DNA of 62,681 nucleotides, from the NCBI RefSeq assembly GCF_000720725.1, contig NZ_JOCQ01000077.1:1-62681 (forward strand), given 5' to 3'. Numbering within the stretch: the first letter of the stretch is position 1; the number at the start of each line of letters is the position of its first letter. This DNA is from Streptomyces rimosus subsp. rimosus. Its GTDB lineage: Bacteria > Actinomycetota > Actinomycetes > Streptomycetales > Streptomycetaceae. A program made the translations under genes and the position numbers. Positions 49,830-57,990 of the stretch are shown here, piece after piece. The notes below the pieces were generated by a model. The model made no database searches and was not told the origin of the DNA. It saw only the letters and a list, made by a program, of their open reading frames with translations.

Positions 49830-50771
49830 GTGTACCGCTTCCTGTTGTCCCGGCAGTGGGTGATCCTCACCCTCGTGGGCCTCGTCCTGATCCCAGTGAT
49901 GATCAAGCTGGGTTTCTGGCAGTTCCACCGCCATGAACACCGGGTGGCGCAGAACCAGCACATCGCGGACAGCCTGGCCGCCACCCCGGTACCGGTCACC
50001 GACCTGACCGCGCCCGGCCGGCCGCTCCCCCGCGACGACATGTGGCGCCGGGTGACCGCCACCGGCACGTACGACACGAAGCACGAGGTCGTGGTCCGCC
50101 AGCGCACCGCCGCCGACGAGCAGACCATCGGCTACTACGTACTGACCCCGCTGGTCCTGGACCAGGGGCCGCGCAAGGGCGCCACCGTCCTGGTCAACCG
50201 CGGCTGGATCGCCTCCGGCAACGACCTCACCCGCTTCCCCGACGTGCCCGCGGCGCCCACCGGCAAGGTCACCGTGACCGGCCGGATGATGGCGGACGAG
50301 ACCACCGGGAACAGTGGGATCAAGGACAAGCCGGGCCTGCCCGAGCGCCAGGTCATGCTGATCAACAGCGAGCAGCAGGCGAAGGCACTGGGCCGCCCGG
50401 TCCTCGGCGGCTACATCGAGCAGACCGCGCCGAAGCCCCCCGGCGGCAAGCCGGAGCCGGTCCCCGAGCCGGATCACGACAGCATCGGCCCGCACATGGC
50501 CTACGCGATCCAGTGGTGGCTGTTCGCCGCCGGGGTGCCCGTGGGCTGGTTCGTCCTGGTCCGCAGGGAGCGCCGGGACCGGCTGGCCGCCGCCGCGAGC
50601 CCCACCAGCCCCACGAGCCCGACCAGCCCGGACAGCCCCACCAGCCCGGCCAGCCCCGCGGACGGCGCGGCCGGAGCCACGGACGAAGGCACGCCCGCCG
50701 CGGCGGACACCGCCTCCGGCGAATCCACCCCCGCCGAGCCCCTGCCCCGTACAGTCGCCGGAAGCGAATAG
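49830..50771 (+). CDS. SURF1 family cytochrome oxidase assembly protein
   Basis: 313-residue membrane protein that helps assemble cytochrome c oxidase, probably at the heme a stage. It has helix 1 at residues 7-27 (WVILTLVGLVLIPVMIKLGF followed by WQFHR), the extracytoplasmic domain with GYYVLTPLVLDQG and VLVNRGWIASG, and helix 2 near residues 225-245 (AYAIQWWLFAAGVPVGWFVL). The tail is low complexity with repeated SPTSPTSP units. GTG at 49830 (VYRFLLSRQW) matches the family start; ATG at 49806 is the alternative. Confidence 0.9.
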   Translation: MYRFLLSRQWVILTLVGLVLIPVMIKLGFWQFHRHEHRVAQNQHIADSLAATPVPVTDLTAPGRPLPRDDMWRRVTATGTYDTKHEVVVRQRTAADEQTIGYYVLTPLVLDQGPRKGATVLVNRGWIASGNDLTRFPDVPAAPTGKVTVTGRMMADETTGNSGIKDKPGLPERQVMLINSEQQAKALGRPVLGGYIEQTAPKPPGGKPEPVPEPDHDSIGPHMAYAIQWWLFAAGVPVGWFVLVRRERRDRLAAAASPTSPTSPTSPDSPTSPASPADGAAGATDEGTPAAADTASGESTPAEPLPRTVAGSE

Positions 50772-50793
50772 CCGCTGGCGGAAGGGGCACCGC

Positions 50794-52578
50794 GTGCACG
50801 CACCCATCGAGGACCACGCGCTCATCGGTGACCTGCAGACCGCCGCCCTGATCGGCCGGGACGGCTCGGTCGACTGGCTATGCCTGCCGCACTTCGACTC
50901 CGCCGCCTGCTTCGCGGCCCTGCTCGGCGACCGGGAGAACGGGCACTGGCTGCTCGCCCCGGCCGCCTCCGACGCCCGGTCCGAGCGCTCCTACCGCGAC
51001 GACTCCCTCGTCCTGGACACCGTCTGGCACACCGGCACCGGCTCGGTGCGGGTCACCGACTTCATGCCGCAGCGCGACCGCGCACCCGACATCGTGCGCA
51101 TCGTGGAGGGCCTGGAGGGCGAAGTCGCCATGCAGGGAGTGCTGCGGCTGCGCTTCGATTACGGCCTGGTCGTCCCCTGGGTGCGCCACGTCGGCCGGTG
51201 CCGTGTCGCGGTGGCCGGGCCCGACTCCGCGTGGCTGCGCACCGAACCCGATGTCGAGACGTACGGGCAGGGGTTCAGCACCCGCTCGGACTTCACCGTC
51301 GCGGCCGGCGAGCGGGTCGCGTTCATCCTGACCTGGCACCCCTCGCACGAGCCGCGCCCGGACGAGATCGACCCGTACGAGGCGCTGGAGCACACCCTGG
51401 AGGACTGGCGGGCGTGGGCGGCGCACTGCCGCTACGACGGCCCGTACCGCGCCGAGGTGCTGCGCTCGCTGATCACCCTCAAGGCGCTGACCTTCGCGCC
51501 CACCGGCGGCATCGTCGCCGCGCCCACCACCTCGCTGCCGGAGGAACTGGGCGGCGTACGCAACTGGGACTACCGCTTCTGCTGGCTGCGCGACTCCACC
51601 CTCACCCTGAACGCGCTGGTCACCGCCGGGTACACCGAAGAGGCCGCGGCCTGGCGGGACTGGCTGCTGCGCGCGGTGGCGGGCAACCCGGCCGACCTCC
51701 AGATCATGTACGGCCTCGGCGGCGAGCGGCGGCTGCCGGAGACCGAGCTGCCCTGGCTCGGCGGCTACGCCGGGTCCAAGCCCGTACGCATCGGCAACGC
51801 CGCCGTCGAACAGCGGCAGCTCGACGTCTACGGCGGGGTGCTGGACTCCTTCCATATCGCGCGCGTCGCGGGCCTGCCGTCCAAGCCGCACACCTGGAAC
51901 ATCCAGCGCTCGCTGCTGGACTTCCTGGAGTCCCACTGGCGCGAGCCGGACGAGGGGCTGTGGGAGGTGCGCGGGCCCCGCCGGCACTTCGTCCACTCCA
52001 AGATCATGGCGTGGGTCGCCGCGGACCGCGCCCTCAAGGCGGTGGAGACCCACCCGGACCTGGAGGGGGACGTGGACCGCTGGCGCACCATGCGCGACGC
52101 GGTGCACCGCGAGGTGTGCGAGAAGGGCTACGACCCCGAACGCAACACCTTCACCCAGTCCTACGGCTCCCAGCAGCTGGACGCCTCGACGCTGCTGATC
52201 CCGCGCCTCGGTTTCCTGCCCGCCGACGATCCACGGGTCGTCGGCACGGTCGACGCGGTCCGCACGGAGCTGGCGCACGAGGGCCTGATACGGCGGTACA
52301 GCACCGACGGCAACGCCGTGGACGGGCTGCCGGGCAGCGAGGGCACCTTCCTGGTCTGCTCGTTCTGGCTCGCCGAGGCGCTGCATCTGACCGGGCGGCG
52401 GGAGGAGGCGCGGAAGCTGTTCGACCGGCTGCTGCGGCTGCCCAACGAACTGGGCCTGCTGGCCGAGGAGTACGACCCGGTCAGCGGCCGCCAGTTGGGC
52501 AACTTTCCCCAGGCGTTCAGCCACGTCGGCCTCATCGGCACCGCCTTCACCATGTTCGGGTGCGACGGGGCAGACTGA
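50794..52578 (+). CDS. Glycoside hydrolase family 15 protein (glucoamylase/trehalase-like)
   Basis: 594-residue cytoplasmic enzyme, no signal peptide. The N-terminal beta-sandwich begins IEDHALIGDLQTAALIGRDG then SVDWLCLPHFDSAACFAALL. The (alpha/alpha)6 catalytic domain contains GGVRNWDYRFCWLRDSTLTL (near residues 252-271), LNALVTAGYTEEA and LLAEEYDPVSGRQLGNFPQA, with catalytic-type glutamates there. Actinobacterial relatives include trehalases, so internal trehalose or maltodextrin breakdown is likely. GTG at 50794 follows GAAGGGG and lies 22 bp after SURF1. Confidence 0.92.
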   Translation: MHAPIEDHALIGDLQTAALIGRDGSVDWLCLPHFDSAACFAALLGDRENGHWLLAPAASDARSERSYRDDSLVLDTVWHTGTGSVRVTDFMPQRDRAPDIVRIVEGLEGEVAMQGVLRLRFDYGLVVPWVRHVGRCRVAVAGPDSAWLRTEPDVETYGQGFSTRSDFTVAAGERVAFILTWHPSHEPRPDEIDPYEALEHTLEDWRAWAAHCRYDGPYRAEVLRSLITLKALTFAPTGGIVAAPTTSLPEELGGVRNWDYRFCWLRDSTLTLNALVTAGYTEEAAAWRDWLLRAVAGNPADLQIMYGLGGERRLPETELPWLGGYAGSKPVRIGNAAVEQRQLDVYGGVLDSFHIARVAGLPSKPHTWNIQRSLLDFLESHWREPDEGLWEVRGPRRHFVHSKIMAWVAADRALKAVETHPDLEGDVDRWRTMRDAVHREVCEKGYDPERNTFTQSYGSQQLDASTLLIPRLGFLPADDPRVVGTVDAVRTELAHEGLIRRYSTDGNAVDGLPGSEGTFLVCSFWLAEALHLTGRREEARKLFDRLLRLPNELGLLAEEYDPVSGRQLGNFPQAFSHVGLIGTAFTMFGCDGAD

Positions 52579-52583
52579 CCCCC

Positions 52584-53339
52584 ATGGATCTAGGACTCAC
52601 CGACCGGACCTACATCGTCACCGGCGCCACCCGCGGCCTGGGCTTCGCCACCGCGCGGGAACTGGTCGCCGACGGGGCGAACGTCGTCATCAGCGGGCGC
52701 GACGCGGACAGCGCGCGGACCGCCGCGGCCTCGCTCGGCGAGCGGGCGCACGGCGTCGCCGCCGACAACGCCGACCCGGACGCCGCCGCGCGCCTGGTCG
52801 ACACGGCCCGCGAGCGCTTCGGCCGCCTCGACGGCATCCTCGTCAGCGTCGGCGGCCCGCCGCCGGGCATGCCCACCGACAACACCGACGAGCAGTGGCA
52901 GGCCGCGTTCGAGTCGGTCTTCCTCGGCGCGGTCCGGCTCGCCCGCACGGCGTCCGCCGCCCTCGGCGACGGCGGCGCGATCGGCTTCGTCCTGTCCAGC
53001 TCCGTCTACGAGCCGGTCAACGGCCTGGCCATCTCCAACGGCCTGCGCCCGGGCCTCGCGGGCTACGCCAAGGCGCTCGCCGACGAACTGGGCCCACGCG
53101 GCATCCGCGTCTTCGGCGTCCTGCCGGGCCGCATCGCCACGGACCGGCTGACGCAGCTGGACGCACTGTCCGGCAACCCCGAGGAGGCCCGCACCCGCAA
53201 CAGCGAAACGATCCCGCTGCGCCGCTACGGCGAACCGGAGGAATTCGGCCGCACCACGGCGTTCCTGCTGTCGCCGGCGGCGTCCTATGTCACCGGGGTG
53301 ATGGTGCCGGTGGATGGTGGGGCTCGGCGGGGGTTCTGA
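52584..53339 (+). CDS. Atypical SDR family oxidoreductase
   Basis: 251-residue short-chain dehydrogenase fold. The Rossmann motif TGATRGLG is at residues 13-20, SVGG replaces NAG near residue 90, and the C-terminal VTGVMVPVDGGARRGF is standard. The usual Tyr-xxx-Lys is missing: after SSSVYEPV the aligned site reads AISNGLRPGLAGYAKALADE, with Ser/Asn and Arg in place of Tyr and Lys. This variant occurs in a known SDR subgroup, whose mechanism or activity is unclear. It starts 5 bp after the GH15 stop, so they are co-transcribed. Confidence 0.88.
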   Translation: MDLGLTDRTYIVTGATRGLGFATARELVADGANVVISGRDADSARTAAASLGERAHGVAADNADPDAAARLVDTARERFGRLDGILVSVGGPPPGMPTDNTDEQWQAAFESVFLGAVRLARTASAALGDGGAIGFVLSSSVYEPVNGLAISNGLRPGLAGYAKALADELGPRGIRVFGVLPGRIATDRLTQLDALSGNPEEARTRNSETIPLRRYGEPEEFGRTTAFLLSPAASYVTGVMVPVDGGARRGF

Positions 53340-53442
53340 GTCCGGGCGCCGGGGCTTCGCGGAAGAAGGTTTCACCAGGCTCAAGGCCGAGCAGGCCAGG
53401 CTGCTGGCCGCCATCAACGATGAGCACGCTCGCGCACCCCGC

Positions 53443-54060
53443 CTAACTCACCCGCTCCGCCCGATGCTTCACCGCCCGCAGCCGTACCTCGGCCGGCAGC
53501 TTCTCCAGCCCGGCCGAGGTGCGCGCGTGGGCAATCGTCTCCGATGAGAGGCGGGCGACCACCGCGCAGGGGTTCGCGTGCGGGGCGAGGGCCAGGCCGG
53601 CGCGCAGGCGGGGTTCCGTGCGCCGGCCGGTCAGTGTCACCCGGGCCCGGTCCACCCCGTCCAGTGTCTCGGTCTCGGCGGTCAGGACGCTCTCCATGGC
53701 CCGGCCGCGCAGCTGGGCGCCCTCGCCGTCGCCGCTGTCCACGAGGACCTCGCCCAGCCGGTGCCGCCGGAACTGGGACAGCAGCCACCACAGCGCCAGC
53801 AGGACCAGCACCGCCAGCACCGCGATGACCACCGGCCACCACCAGCCGCTGTCCGCCCAGCGCGTCCGGTCCTCGTCGCGCAGCAGCACGTCGTCGGGCC
53901 GGGACCAGCGCCAGCCGGACGGCATGCCGAAGCTCCACTTGCGCGGCAGGTCGAGGCCGCCGAACAGCACCGTGCCGCCGACGCCGATCAGGACCAGGCC
54001 GGTCAGGGCCAGCAGCACCCGGTTGACCGTTCGTGAGACCTTGCGCATCGCCGTGCTCAC
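53443..54060 (-). CDS. AmaP-like membrane anchor of Asp23-type proteins
   Basis: 205-residue membrane protein with helix 1 near residues 15-35 (VLLALTGLVLIGVGGTVLFG), helix 2 near 75-95 (WWWPVVIAVLAVLVLLALWW), and a C-terminal cytoplasmic domain (LTAETETLDGVDRARVTLTG, LEKLPAEVRLRAVKHRAERV). The layout matches AmaP, which tethers Asp23 to the membrane in firmicutes. GTG at 54060 overlaps the stop of the upstream gene (GTGA); ATG at 54048 is an alternative. It is the last gene of a five-gene cluster. 53340-53442 contains no supported gene. Confidence 0.82.
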   Translation of the reverse strand: MSTAMRKVSRTVNRVLLALTGLVLIGVGGTVLFGGLDLPRKWSFGMPSGWRWSRPDDVLLRDEDRTRWADSGWWWPVVIAVLAVLVLLALWWLLSQFRRHRLGEVLVDSGDGEGAQLRGRAMESVLTAETETLDGVDRARVTLTGRRTEPRLRAGLALAPHANPCAVVARLSSETIAHARTSAGLEKLPAEVRLRAVKHRAERVS

Positions 54061-54728
54061 CTCTTCGCGGACCGGCGCACCCGTACGGACAGCGCGAGCC
54101 GCCGGGCCAGGCCCAGCTGCCGCAGTCCGTCGCCGAGCGCCGTGTCCAGGTCGCCCCGTACCTCGTCCAGTTCGCGGAAGTGCGAGACCGCGCGCGCCTT
54201 GGCCCTGCGGCGGCCGACCGCGACCCGTACGGACTGCACGCCCGGCACCTCCATGGCCCGGTCGCGCAGGACCAGCGCCGCCGCCGCGCGGTCCAGGCCG
54301 CTGCGTACGTCCGGTGTGGAACGCCGCATCGGCAGCACGGCGCGCAGGCCGGGCGTCAGCGCGAGCAGCAGCAGCCACAGGCCGAGGGCCACGGCCACGG
54401 CGGCGCCCGCGAGGACCCACACGTCGTCCAGGTGACGGGACGCCAGCTCCTCGGCGAGGCGCTTGCGCCAGGCCATCGCGGGCCGGTCGGCGCGTACCGC
54501 GGCCACGTCGTACAGCAGCAGGCCCGCGGCGCCCAGCACCACAAGCGCGACCAGCGCGGCCGGCACCCGGCGGGCCGCCCAGAAGCGCCGGGCCCGGCCG
54601 CCACCGTCGGTCTCCTCGGGCGGGGGCCGCCCGTCCGTGCCGGCCGCCCCGTCCGCCGTGGCGCCCGCGGACTTCTCCAGGGTGGGCGGCCGCCGGGTCT
54701 GCCGCAGGTCGGGGTCGTCGTCGCTCAT
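54057..54728 (-). CDS. DUF6286-like membrane protein of Asp23 cluster
   Basis: 223 residues: a hydrophilic Thr/Glu/Gly-rich N-terminus, helix 1 near residues 54-74 (VPAALVALVVLGAAGLLLYD), helix 2 near 102-125 (VWVLAGAAVAVALGLWLLLL), then a cytoplasmic domain (LDRAAAALVLRDRAMEVPGV then QSVRVAVGRRR). The domain with MEVPGVQSVRV resembles the Asp23-type fold of its neighbours. It overlaps both neighbours by four bases, so synthesis is tightly coupled. Probably a second membrane anchor; the exact function is unknown. Confidence 0.78.
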   Translation of the reverse strand: MSDDDPDLRQTRRPPTLEKSAGATADGAAGTDGRPPPEETDGGGRARRFWAARRVPAALVALVVLGAAGLLLYDVAAVRADRPAMAWRKRLAEELASRHLDDVWVLAGAAVAVALGLWLLLLALTPGLRAVLPMRRSTPDVRSGLDRAAAALVLRDRAMEVPGVQSVRVAVGRRRAKARAVSHFRELDEVRGDLDTALGDGLRQLGLARRLALSVRVRRSAKR

Positions 54729-55129
54729 CGCACCCTCCCCCGGCCGCTGCGCTCCAGCTGGGGCGCGTGCAGCCGCTCGATCTGCACGGCGACCTCGGGC
54801 ACCGACATCCCGGCCAGTTCGCGTACCCGCTGGGTCACCTGGCGGCGTACCGCGCCGCACTGGGCGCCGATGTCGGACGGATAGCCCAGCTCGACGGCCA
54901 CCCGTACCCGCGCCTCGCCGAAGTCCTGGTGCCCTTCGCGGCGGCGCACCGACACCGAGGCGTGCGCGTCGGTACGGACGGCGGAGGCGTCGCGCAGCGC
55001 TTCGCGCGCGGCCTGTGCCGCGATCTTGGCCACGACCCGGTCCGCGATCTTCGTGGCGCCCCGTTCACCGGCCGGTACGGCCGGGGGCGCGGCGCCGGGG
55101 GCCGCGCACGCGGCGGACACGGTCGCCAC
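54725..55129 (-). CDS. Asp23/Gls24 family envelope stress protein
   Basis: 134-residue soluble protein of the alkaline shock (Asp23/Gls24) family. The core runs from KIADRVVAKIAAQAAREAL through RVRVAVELGYPSDIGAQCGA to GMSVPEVAVQIERLHAPQ. GTG at 55129 is used; the first ~20 residues (ACAAPGAAPPAVPAG) are low complexity. It overlaps the DUF6286-like gene. Asp23 proteins form membrane-bound layers or filaments in staphylococci and are induced by envelope stress; the actinobacterial role is not established. Confidence 0.88.
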   Translation of the reverse strand: MATVSAACAAPGAAPPAVPAGERGATKIADRVVAKIAAQAAREALRDASAVRTDAHASVSVRRREGHQDFGEARVRVAVELGYPSDIGAQCGAVRRQVTQRVRELAGMSVPEVAVQIERLHAPQLERSGRGRVR

Positions 55130-55135
55130 CGGGCG

Positions 55136-55333
55136 TCACCTCCGCCGGTCGTCGCGGTCGCCCGTACGGGTACGGAAGAACTCTCCCGGTTCCAGATCGC
55201 CGTCCACGAACCTTCCGACGATGAATCCGATGGCGCCCAGCGCCGCCACCAGGACAAAGGCCCCGAAGCCGCCGAAGTATCCGGCGAAGCCCAGCGCCAT
55301 TCCGGCCAACAGACCGGCTACGGCCATGCTCAT
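55136..55333 (-). CDS. Small membrane protein of Asp23 cluster (DUF2273-like)
   Basis: 65 residues with two short hydrophobic helices (VAGLLAGMALGFAGYFGGFG and AFVLVAALGAIGFIVGRFV) and a charged tail ending GDRDDRRR. Similar small proteins accompany Asp23 genes in other Gram-positive bacteria (DUF2273). It lies 6 bp upstream of the Asp23 gene at 54725-55129. It probably helps form the membrane complex. Confidence 0.8.
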   Translation of the reverse strand: MSMAVAGLLAGMALGFAGYFGGFGAFVLVAALGAIGFIVGRFVDGDLEPGEFFRTRTGDRDDRRR

Positions 55334-55416
55334 CTACGCGCTTCCCTTCGCTACCACCCCGGCCGGGCCCTGCGGAGCGAAGCCCCGGCGCACTTGTCTG
55401 GAAACCAGCCCCCGCT

Positions 55417-55899
55417 CTACTGGAGACGCGGCTCCTCGTCGCCCTCGTCCTCCTCGTCGTCGGGCAGTTTCACATCGCTCACCGCGATGTTGACCTCGAC
55501 GACCTCCAGGCCCGTCATCCGCTCGACGGCGGAGATGACGTTCTCGCGTACGGCCCTGGCGAGGTCCGCGATGGAGACGCCGTACTCGACGACGATCTCC
55601 AGGTCGAGCGCGGTCTGCACCTCACCGACCTCGGCCTTGACGCCGCGGGTCACCGACTTGCTGCCGCCGGGCACCCGGTCGCGCACCGCGCCGAGGGTGC
55701 GGGCGAAGCCACTGCCCATGGCGTGTACGCCCACCACGTCCCGGGCGGCCATCCCGGCGATCTTCTCCACGACGCCGTCCGCGATGGTGGTGCGCCCGCG
55801 GGTCGCGGGGTCACCGCCGCCGCGCTTGGCTCCCAGCGTCCTGCCCTGCGAGTCTCCGGTCCGCGGCTCGGGCCGGTTACCTTGTGCGCTCTCGGTCAT
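55417..55899 (-). CDS. Asp23/Gls24 family envelope stress protein, acidic-tailed
   Basis: 160-residue paralogue. The first ~35 residues are hydrophilic (RTGDSQGRTLGAKRGGG). The Asp23 core reads TTIADGVVEKIAGMAARDVV, ALDLEIVVEYGVSIADLARA, and ISAVERMTGLEVVEVNIAVS. It ends in a strongly acidic tail (PDDEEDEGDEE). ATG at 55899 follows AAAGGGAC. It is the first gene of the cluster, so the promoter should lie between it and the divergent gene at 56092. Acidic tails are common in the family and may mediate self-assembly or protein contacts. Confidence 0.9.
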   Translation of the reverse strand: MTESAQGNRPEPRTGDSQGRTLGAKRGGGDPATRGRTTIADGVVEKIAGMAARDVVGVHAMGSGFARTLGAVRDRVPGGSKSVTRGVKAEVGEVQTALDLEIVVEYGVSIADLARAVRENVISAVERMTGLEVVEVNIAVSDVKLPDDEEDEGDEEPRLQ

Positions 55900-56091
55900 C
55901 GCCGATCGTCCCTTTCCGGAGGGGCGGAGCTCTAAGCCGCTCCGTTTCTTACAGTAAGTCCGCTTCCCCCGGGCCGCTCCAGGGATGCGGCAGCCGGGTG
56001 CACCGGTTGCGGCCATTCGCGTACGTGCTCCTGCCGCACCGGCGGGAGTGCGGCAAGGTGGAAGCACGGTTCGGGAAAGAGGTGACGGCCG

Positions 56092-56814
56092 GTGGCCGGT
56101 GACCAGTTGGTGACGGCGGTACGGCAACAGCTCGGGCTGGGGCGGCTGCTGCCGCTCGGCGGCCCGGCGGACGGCGCGTGGATCGCCGAACGGCCCGCCG
56201 CGGGTGTGCTGCGGAAGGCCGGCGACGCGCTGCCCGGGCTCCGCGTCGGTACGGTACGGCTGTCCCTGGCGGAGCCCGACGCCGCGCCGGAACCGGCGGT
56301 TCCGGCACCGCCGAGCGCGCTGCCGCCGGGGCCGCTGCGGATCGAGGCGGACTTCGCGGCCACGGCCGGCCGGCCGGTCCCGGCCTCCGCCGGCCTGCTG
56401 CGGGAGGCGCTGCTGACGTGCGGCGCGGAGCGGCTGGGCCTGGAGGTGTCGGCCGTGGACCTGCGGGCCACCGATCTTCTGGACGAGGACGAGACTCCTG
56501 GCGGGGGCGGTGGGCCCGAGCCCGTTGATACGGTGCCGGGCCCGGCCGGAGCGACGGCTGAAGGCGCTGATCCCCTGGAGGCGGCGGTGCTGCGGGTGCC
56601 CGGCGTCGTCCGGCTCGTACCGGCGCTGGGCGCGCTGTCCCGGCCGGTGCGGTACGAGGACGGTCACGTACTGGTGCAGCTGGCCGTCGCGGCGGACCGG
56701 CGGGCGCTGGACGTGGCGCGGGCGGTGCGCGGCGCGGTCGAGGAGGCGGCGGACGGGGAGCGGCCCACGGTGGCGGTGCTCGTCGCGGCGCTCGAACCGT
56801 CCGCCGCCTCCTGA
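56092..56814 (+). CDS. Conserved hypothetical, possibly divergent Asp23-like
   Basis: 240-residue soluble protein, known in Streptomyces annotations under the odd name nucleopolyhedrovirus P10 family. The first part (DQLVTAVRQQLGLGRLLPLG and LRIEADFAATAGRPVPASAG) and last part (EAAVLRVPGVVRLVPALGAL, DGHVLVQLAVAADRRALDVA) each resemble a degenerate Asp23-type repeat around a Gly/Pro linker. It is divergent from the Asp23 cluster, which supports a functional link. GTG at 56092 follows GAGGTGACGG. Function unknown. Confidence 0.75.
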   Translation: MAGDQLVTAVRQQLGLGRLLPLGGPADGAWIAERPAAGVLRKAGDALPGLRVGTVRLSLAEPDAAPEPAVPAPPSALPPGPLRIEADFAATAGRPVPASAGLLREALLTCGAERLGLEVSAVDLRATDLLDEDETPGGGGGPEPVDTVPGPAGATAEGADPLEAAVLRVPGVVRLVPALGALSRPVRYEDGHVLVQLAVAADRRALDVARAVRGAVEEAADGERPTVAVLVAALEPSAAS

Positions 56815-56822
56815 GCGTTGCG

Positions 56823-56878
56823 GTACGGGGTTGCTCGTACGGGGTTACTCGTACGGGGTTACTCGTACGGGGTTACTC
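56823..56878. repeat. 14-bp tandem repeat, four copies
   Basis: GTACGGGGTTACTC in four head-to-tail units (56823-56836 with one G for A, then 56837, 56851 and 56865). The last unit contains the stop codon of the enoyl-CoA hydratase gene. Because 14 is not a multiple of 3, TAA on the minus strand recurs in all three frames. Confidence 0.9.
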
Positions 56879-57652
56879 GCCCAGCCCCGCCAGGTCCCGC
56901 AGCCGGCGCGCCTGCGCGGCCCGTTCGGCGGCCCGCTGCTCCTCGTATGTACGGGAAACGGCGCCCGCCAGCAGGGCCTTGGTCTCGATGACGGCGTCGC
57001 GCGGCGCGGCGACGAGGGCCGCCGCCAGGTCCGCGACGGCGCCCTCCAGGTCGGCGGCGGGCACGACGAGGTTGGCCAGGCCGATGCGCTCGGCCTCGTC
57101 GGCGTGCACATAGCGGCCGGTGGCGCAGATCTCCAGGGCGCGGGCGTAGCCGACGAGCGAGACCAGGGGGTGGGTGCCGGTCAGGTCCGGCACCAGCCCC
57201 AGGCTGGTCTCGCGCATGGCGAACTGCGCGTCGTCGGCGCACACCCGCAGGTCGCAGGCGAGCGCGAGCTGGAAGCCCGCGCCGATCGCATGGCCCTGGA
57301 CGGCGGCTATCGACACCAGGTCGGTACGCCGCCACCAGGTGAACGCTTCCTGGTACTCGGCGATCGTGGCGTCCAGTTCACTGTCCGTACCACGCGCCAT
57401 GTCCAGGAACGACGGCTCGCCGTCGAAGCCTTCGGGCGTGAACGCCTGCCGGTCCAGTCCGGCGGAGAAGGACTTGCCCTCACCGCGCAGCACCACGATC
57501 CGGACGGTGCCCGGCAGCAGTGTTCCGGCCTCGGCCAGCGCCCGCCACATGGCGGGCGACTGTGCGTTGCGCTTGGCCGGTCCGGCGAGGGTCACCGTGG
57601 CGATCACGTCGTCCACGGTGAGCCGCACACCGTCCTTGTCGAGCAGAGTCAT
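56873..57652 (-). CDS. Enoyl-CoA hydratase/isomerase family protein
   Basis: 259-residue crotonase-fold protein. The oxyanion hole segment GEGKSFSAGLDRQAF (near residues 57-71) and second signature SIAAVQGHAIGAGFQLALAC (near 114-133) are clear. The catalytic glutamate position shows SLGLVPDLTGTHPL (Asp instead of the usual Glu near 155), so activity as a hydratase is uncertain and isomerase or hydrolase activity is possible. It ends inside a 14-bp tandem repeat. About 115 bp separate it from gbn, which reads in the same direction. Confidence 0.9.
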   Translation of the reverse strand: MTLLDKDGVRLTVDDVIATVTLAGPAKRNAQSPAMWRALAEAGTLLPGTVRIVVLRGEGKSFSAGLDRQAFTPEGFDGEPSFLDMARGTDSELDATIAEYQEAFTWWRRTDLVSIAAVQGHAIGAGFQLALACDLRVCADDAQFAMRETSLGLVPDLTGTHPLVSLVGYARALEICATGRYVHADEAERIGLANLVVPAADLEGAVADLAAALVAAPRDAVIETKALLAGAVSRTYEEQRAAERAAQARRLRDLAGLGE

Positions 57653-57768
57653 GGGGCGCCTCCGAGTCAGCCGACCGCACTTGCGTGCCTAAGTGACTGA
57701 ACAGTAACCACCCGGTCGCCTGCTCGACCGACCGGGTGGCACCGTGGCTCCCGGAGCGACCGCCTCGG

Positions 57769-57990
57769 TCAGGCCGAGGCGGCCTTCTTGCCCCTGGTGG
57801 CTCCGCCACGACCACGCAGGGTCACACCGGATTCGCTGAGCATCCGGTGCACGAACCCGTAGGAGCGGCCGGTCTCTTCGGCCAGCGCCCGGATGCTCGC
57901 TCCGGAGTCGTACTTCTTCTTCAGGTCTGCCGCGAGCTTCTCGCGCGCGGCGCCGGTCACCCGGCTGCCCTTCTTCAGAGTCTCGGCCAC
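57769..57990 (-). CDS. gbn: Gbn-type small nucleoid-associated protein
   Basis: 73-residue DNA-binding protein. It reads MAETLKKGSRVTGAAREKLA, DLKKKYDSGASIRALAEETG and RSYGFVHRMLSESGVTLRGR, ending GGATRGKKAASA: a helix-turn-helix with basic flanks. Size and sequence match Gbn of S. coelicolor, a nucleoid protein reported to bind GATC-containing DNA and to affect differentiation and antibiotic production. GTG at 57990 follows GAGGAGG at ideal spacing; longer frames exist but lack homology. The upstream region contains four GATC sites, suggesting autoregulation. Confidence 0.9.
   Translation of the reverse strand: MAETLKKGSRVTGAAREKLAADLKKKYDSGASIRALAEETGRSYGFVHRMLSESGVTLRGRGGATRGKKAASA

Noticed and set aside
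53314..53547. Small gene between the SDR and AmaP-like genes
   Set aside because: It overlaps the SDR end and the AmaP 3' end in the wrong frame; only a short stretch (FTRLKAEQARLLAAIN) looks protein-like.
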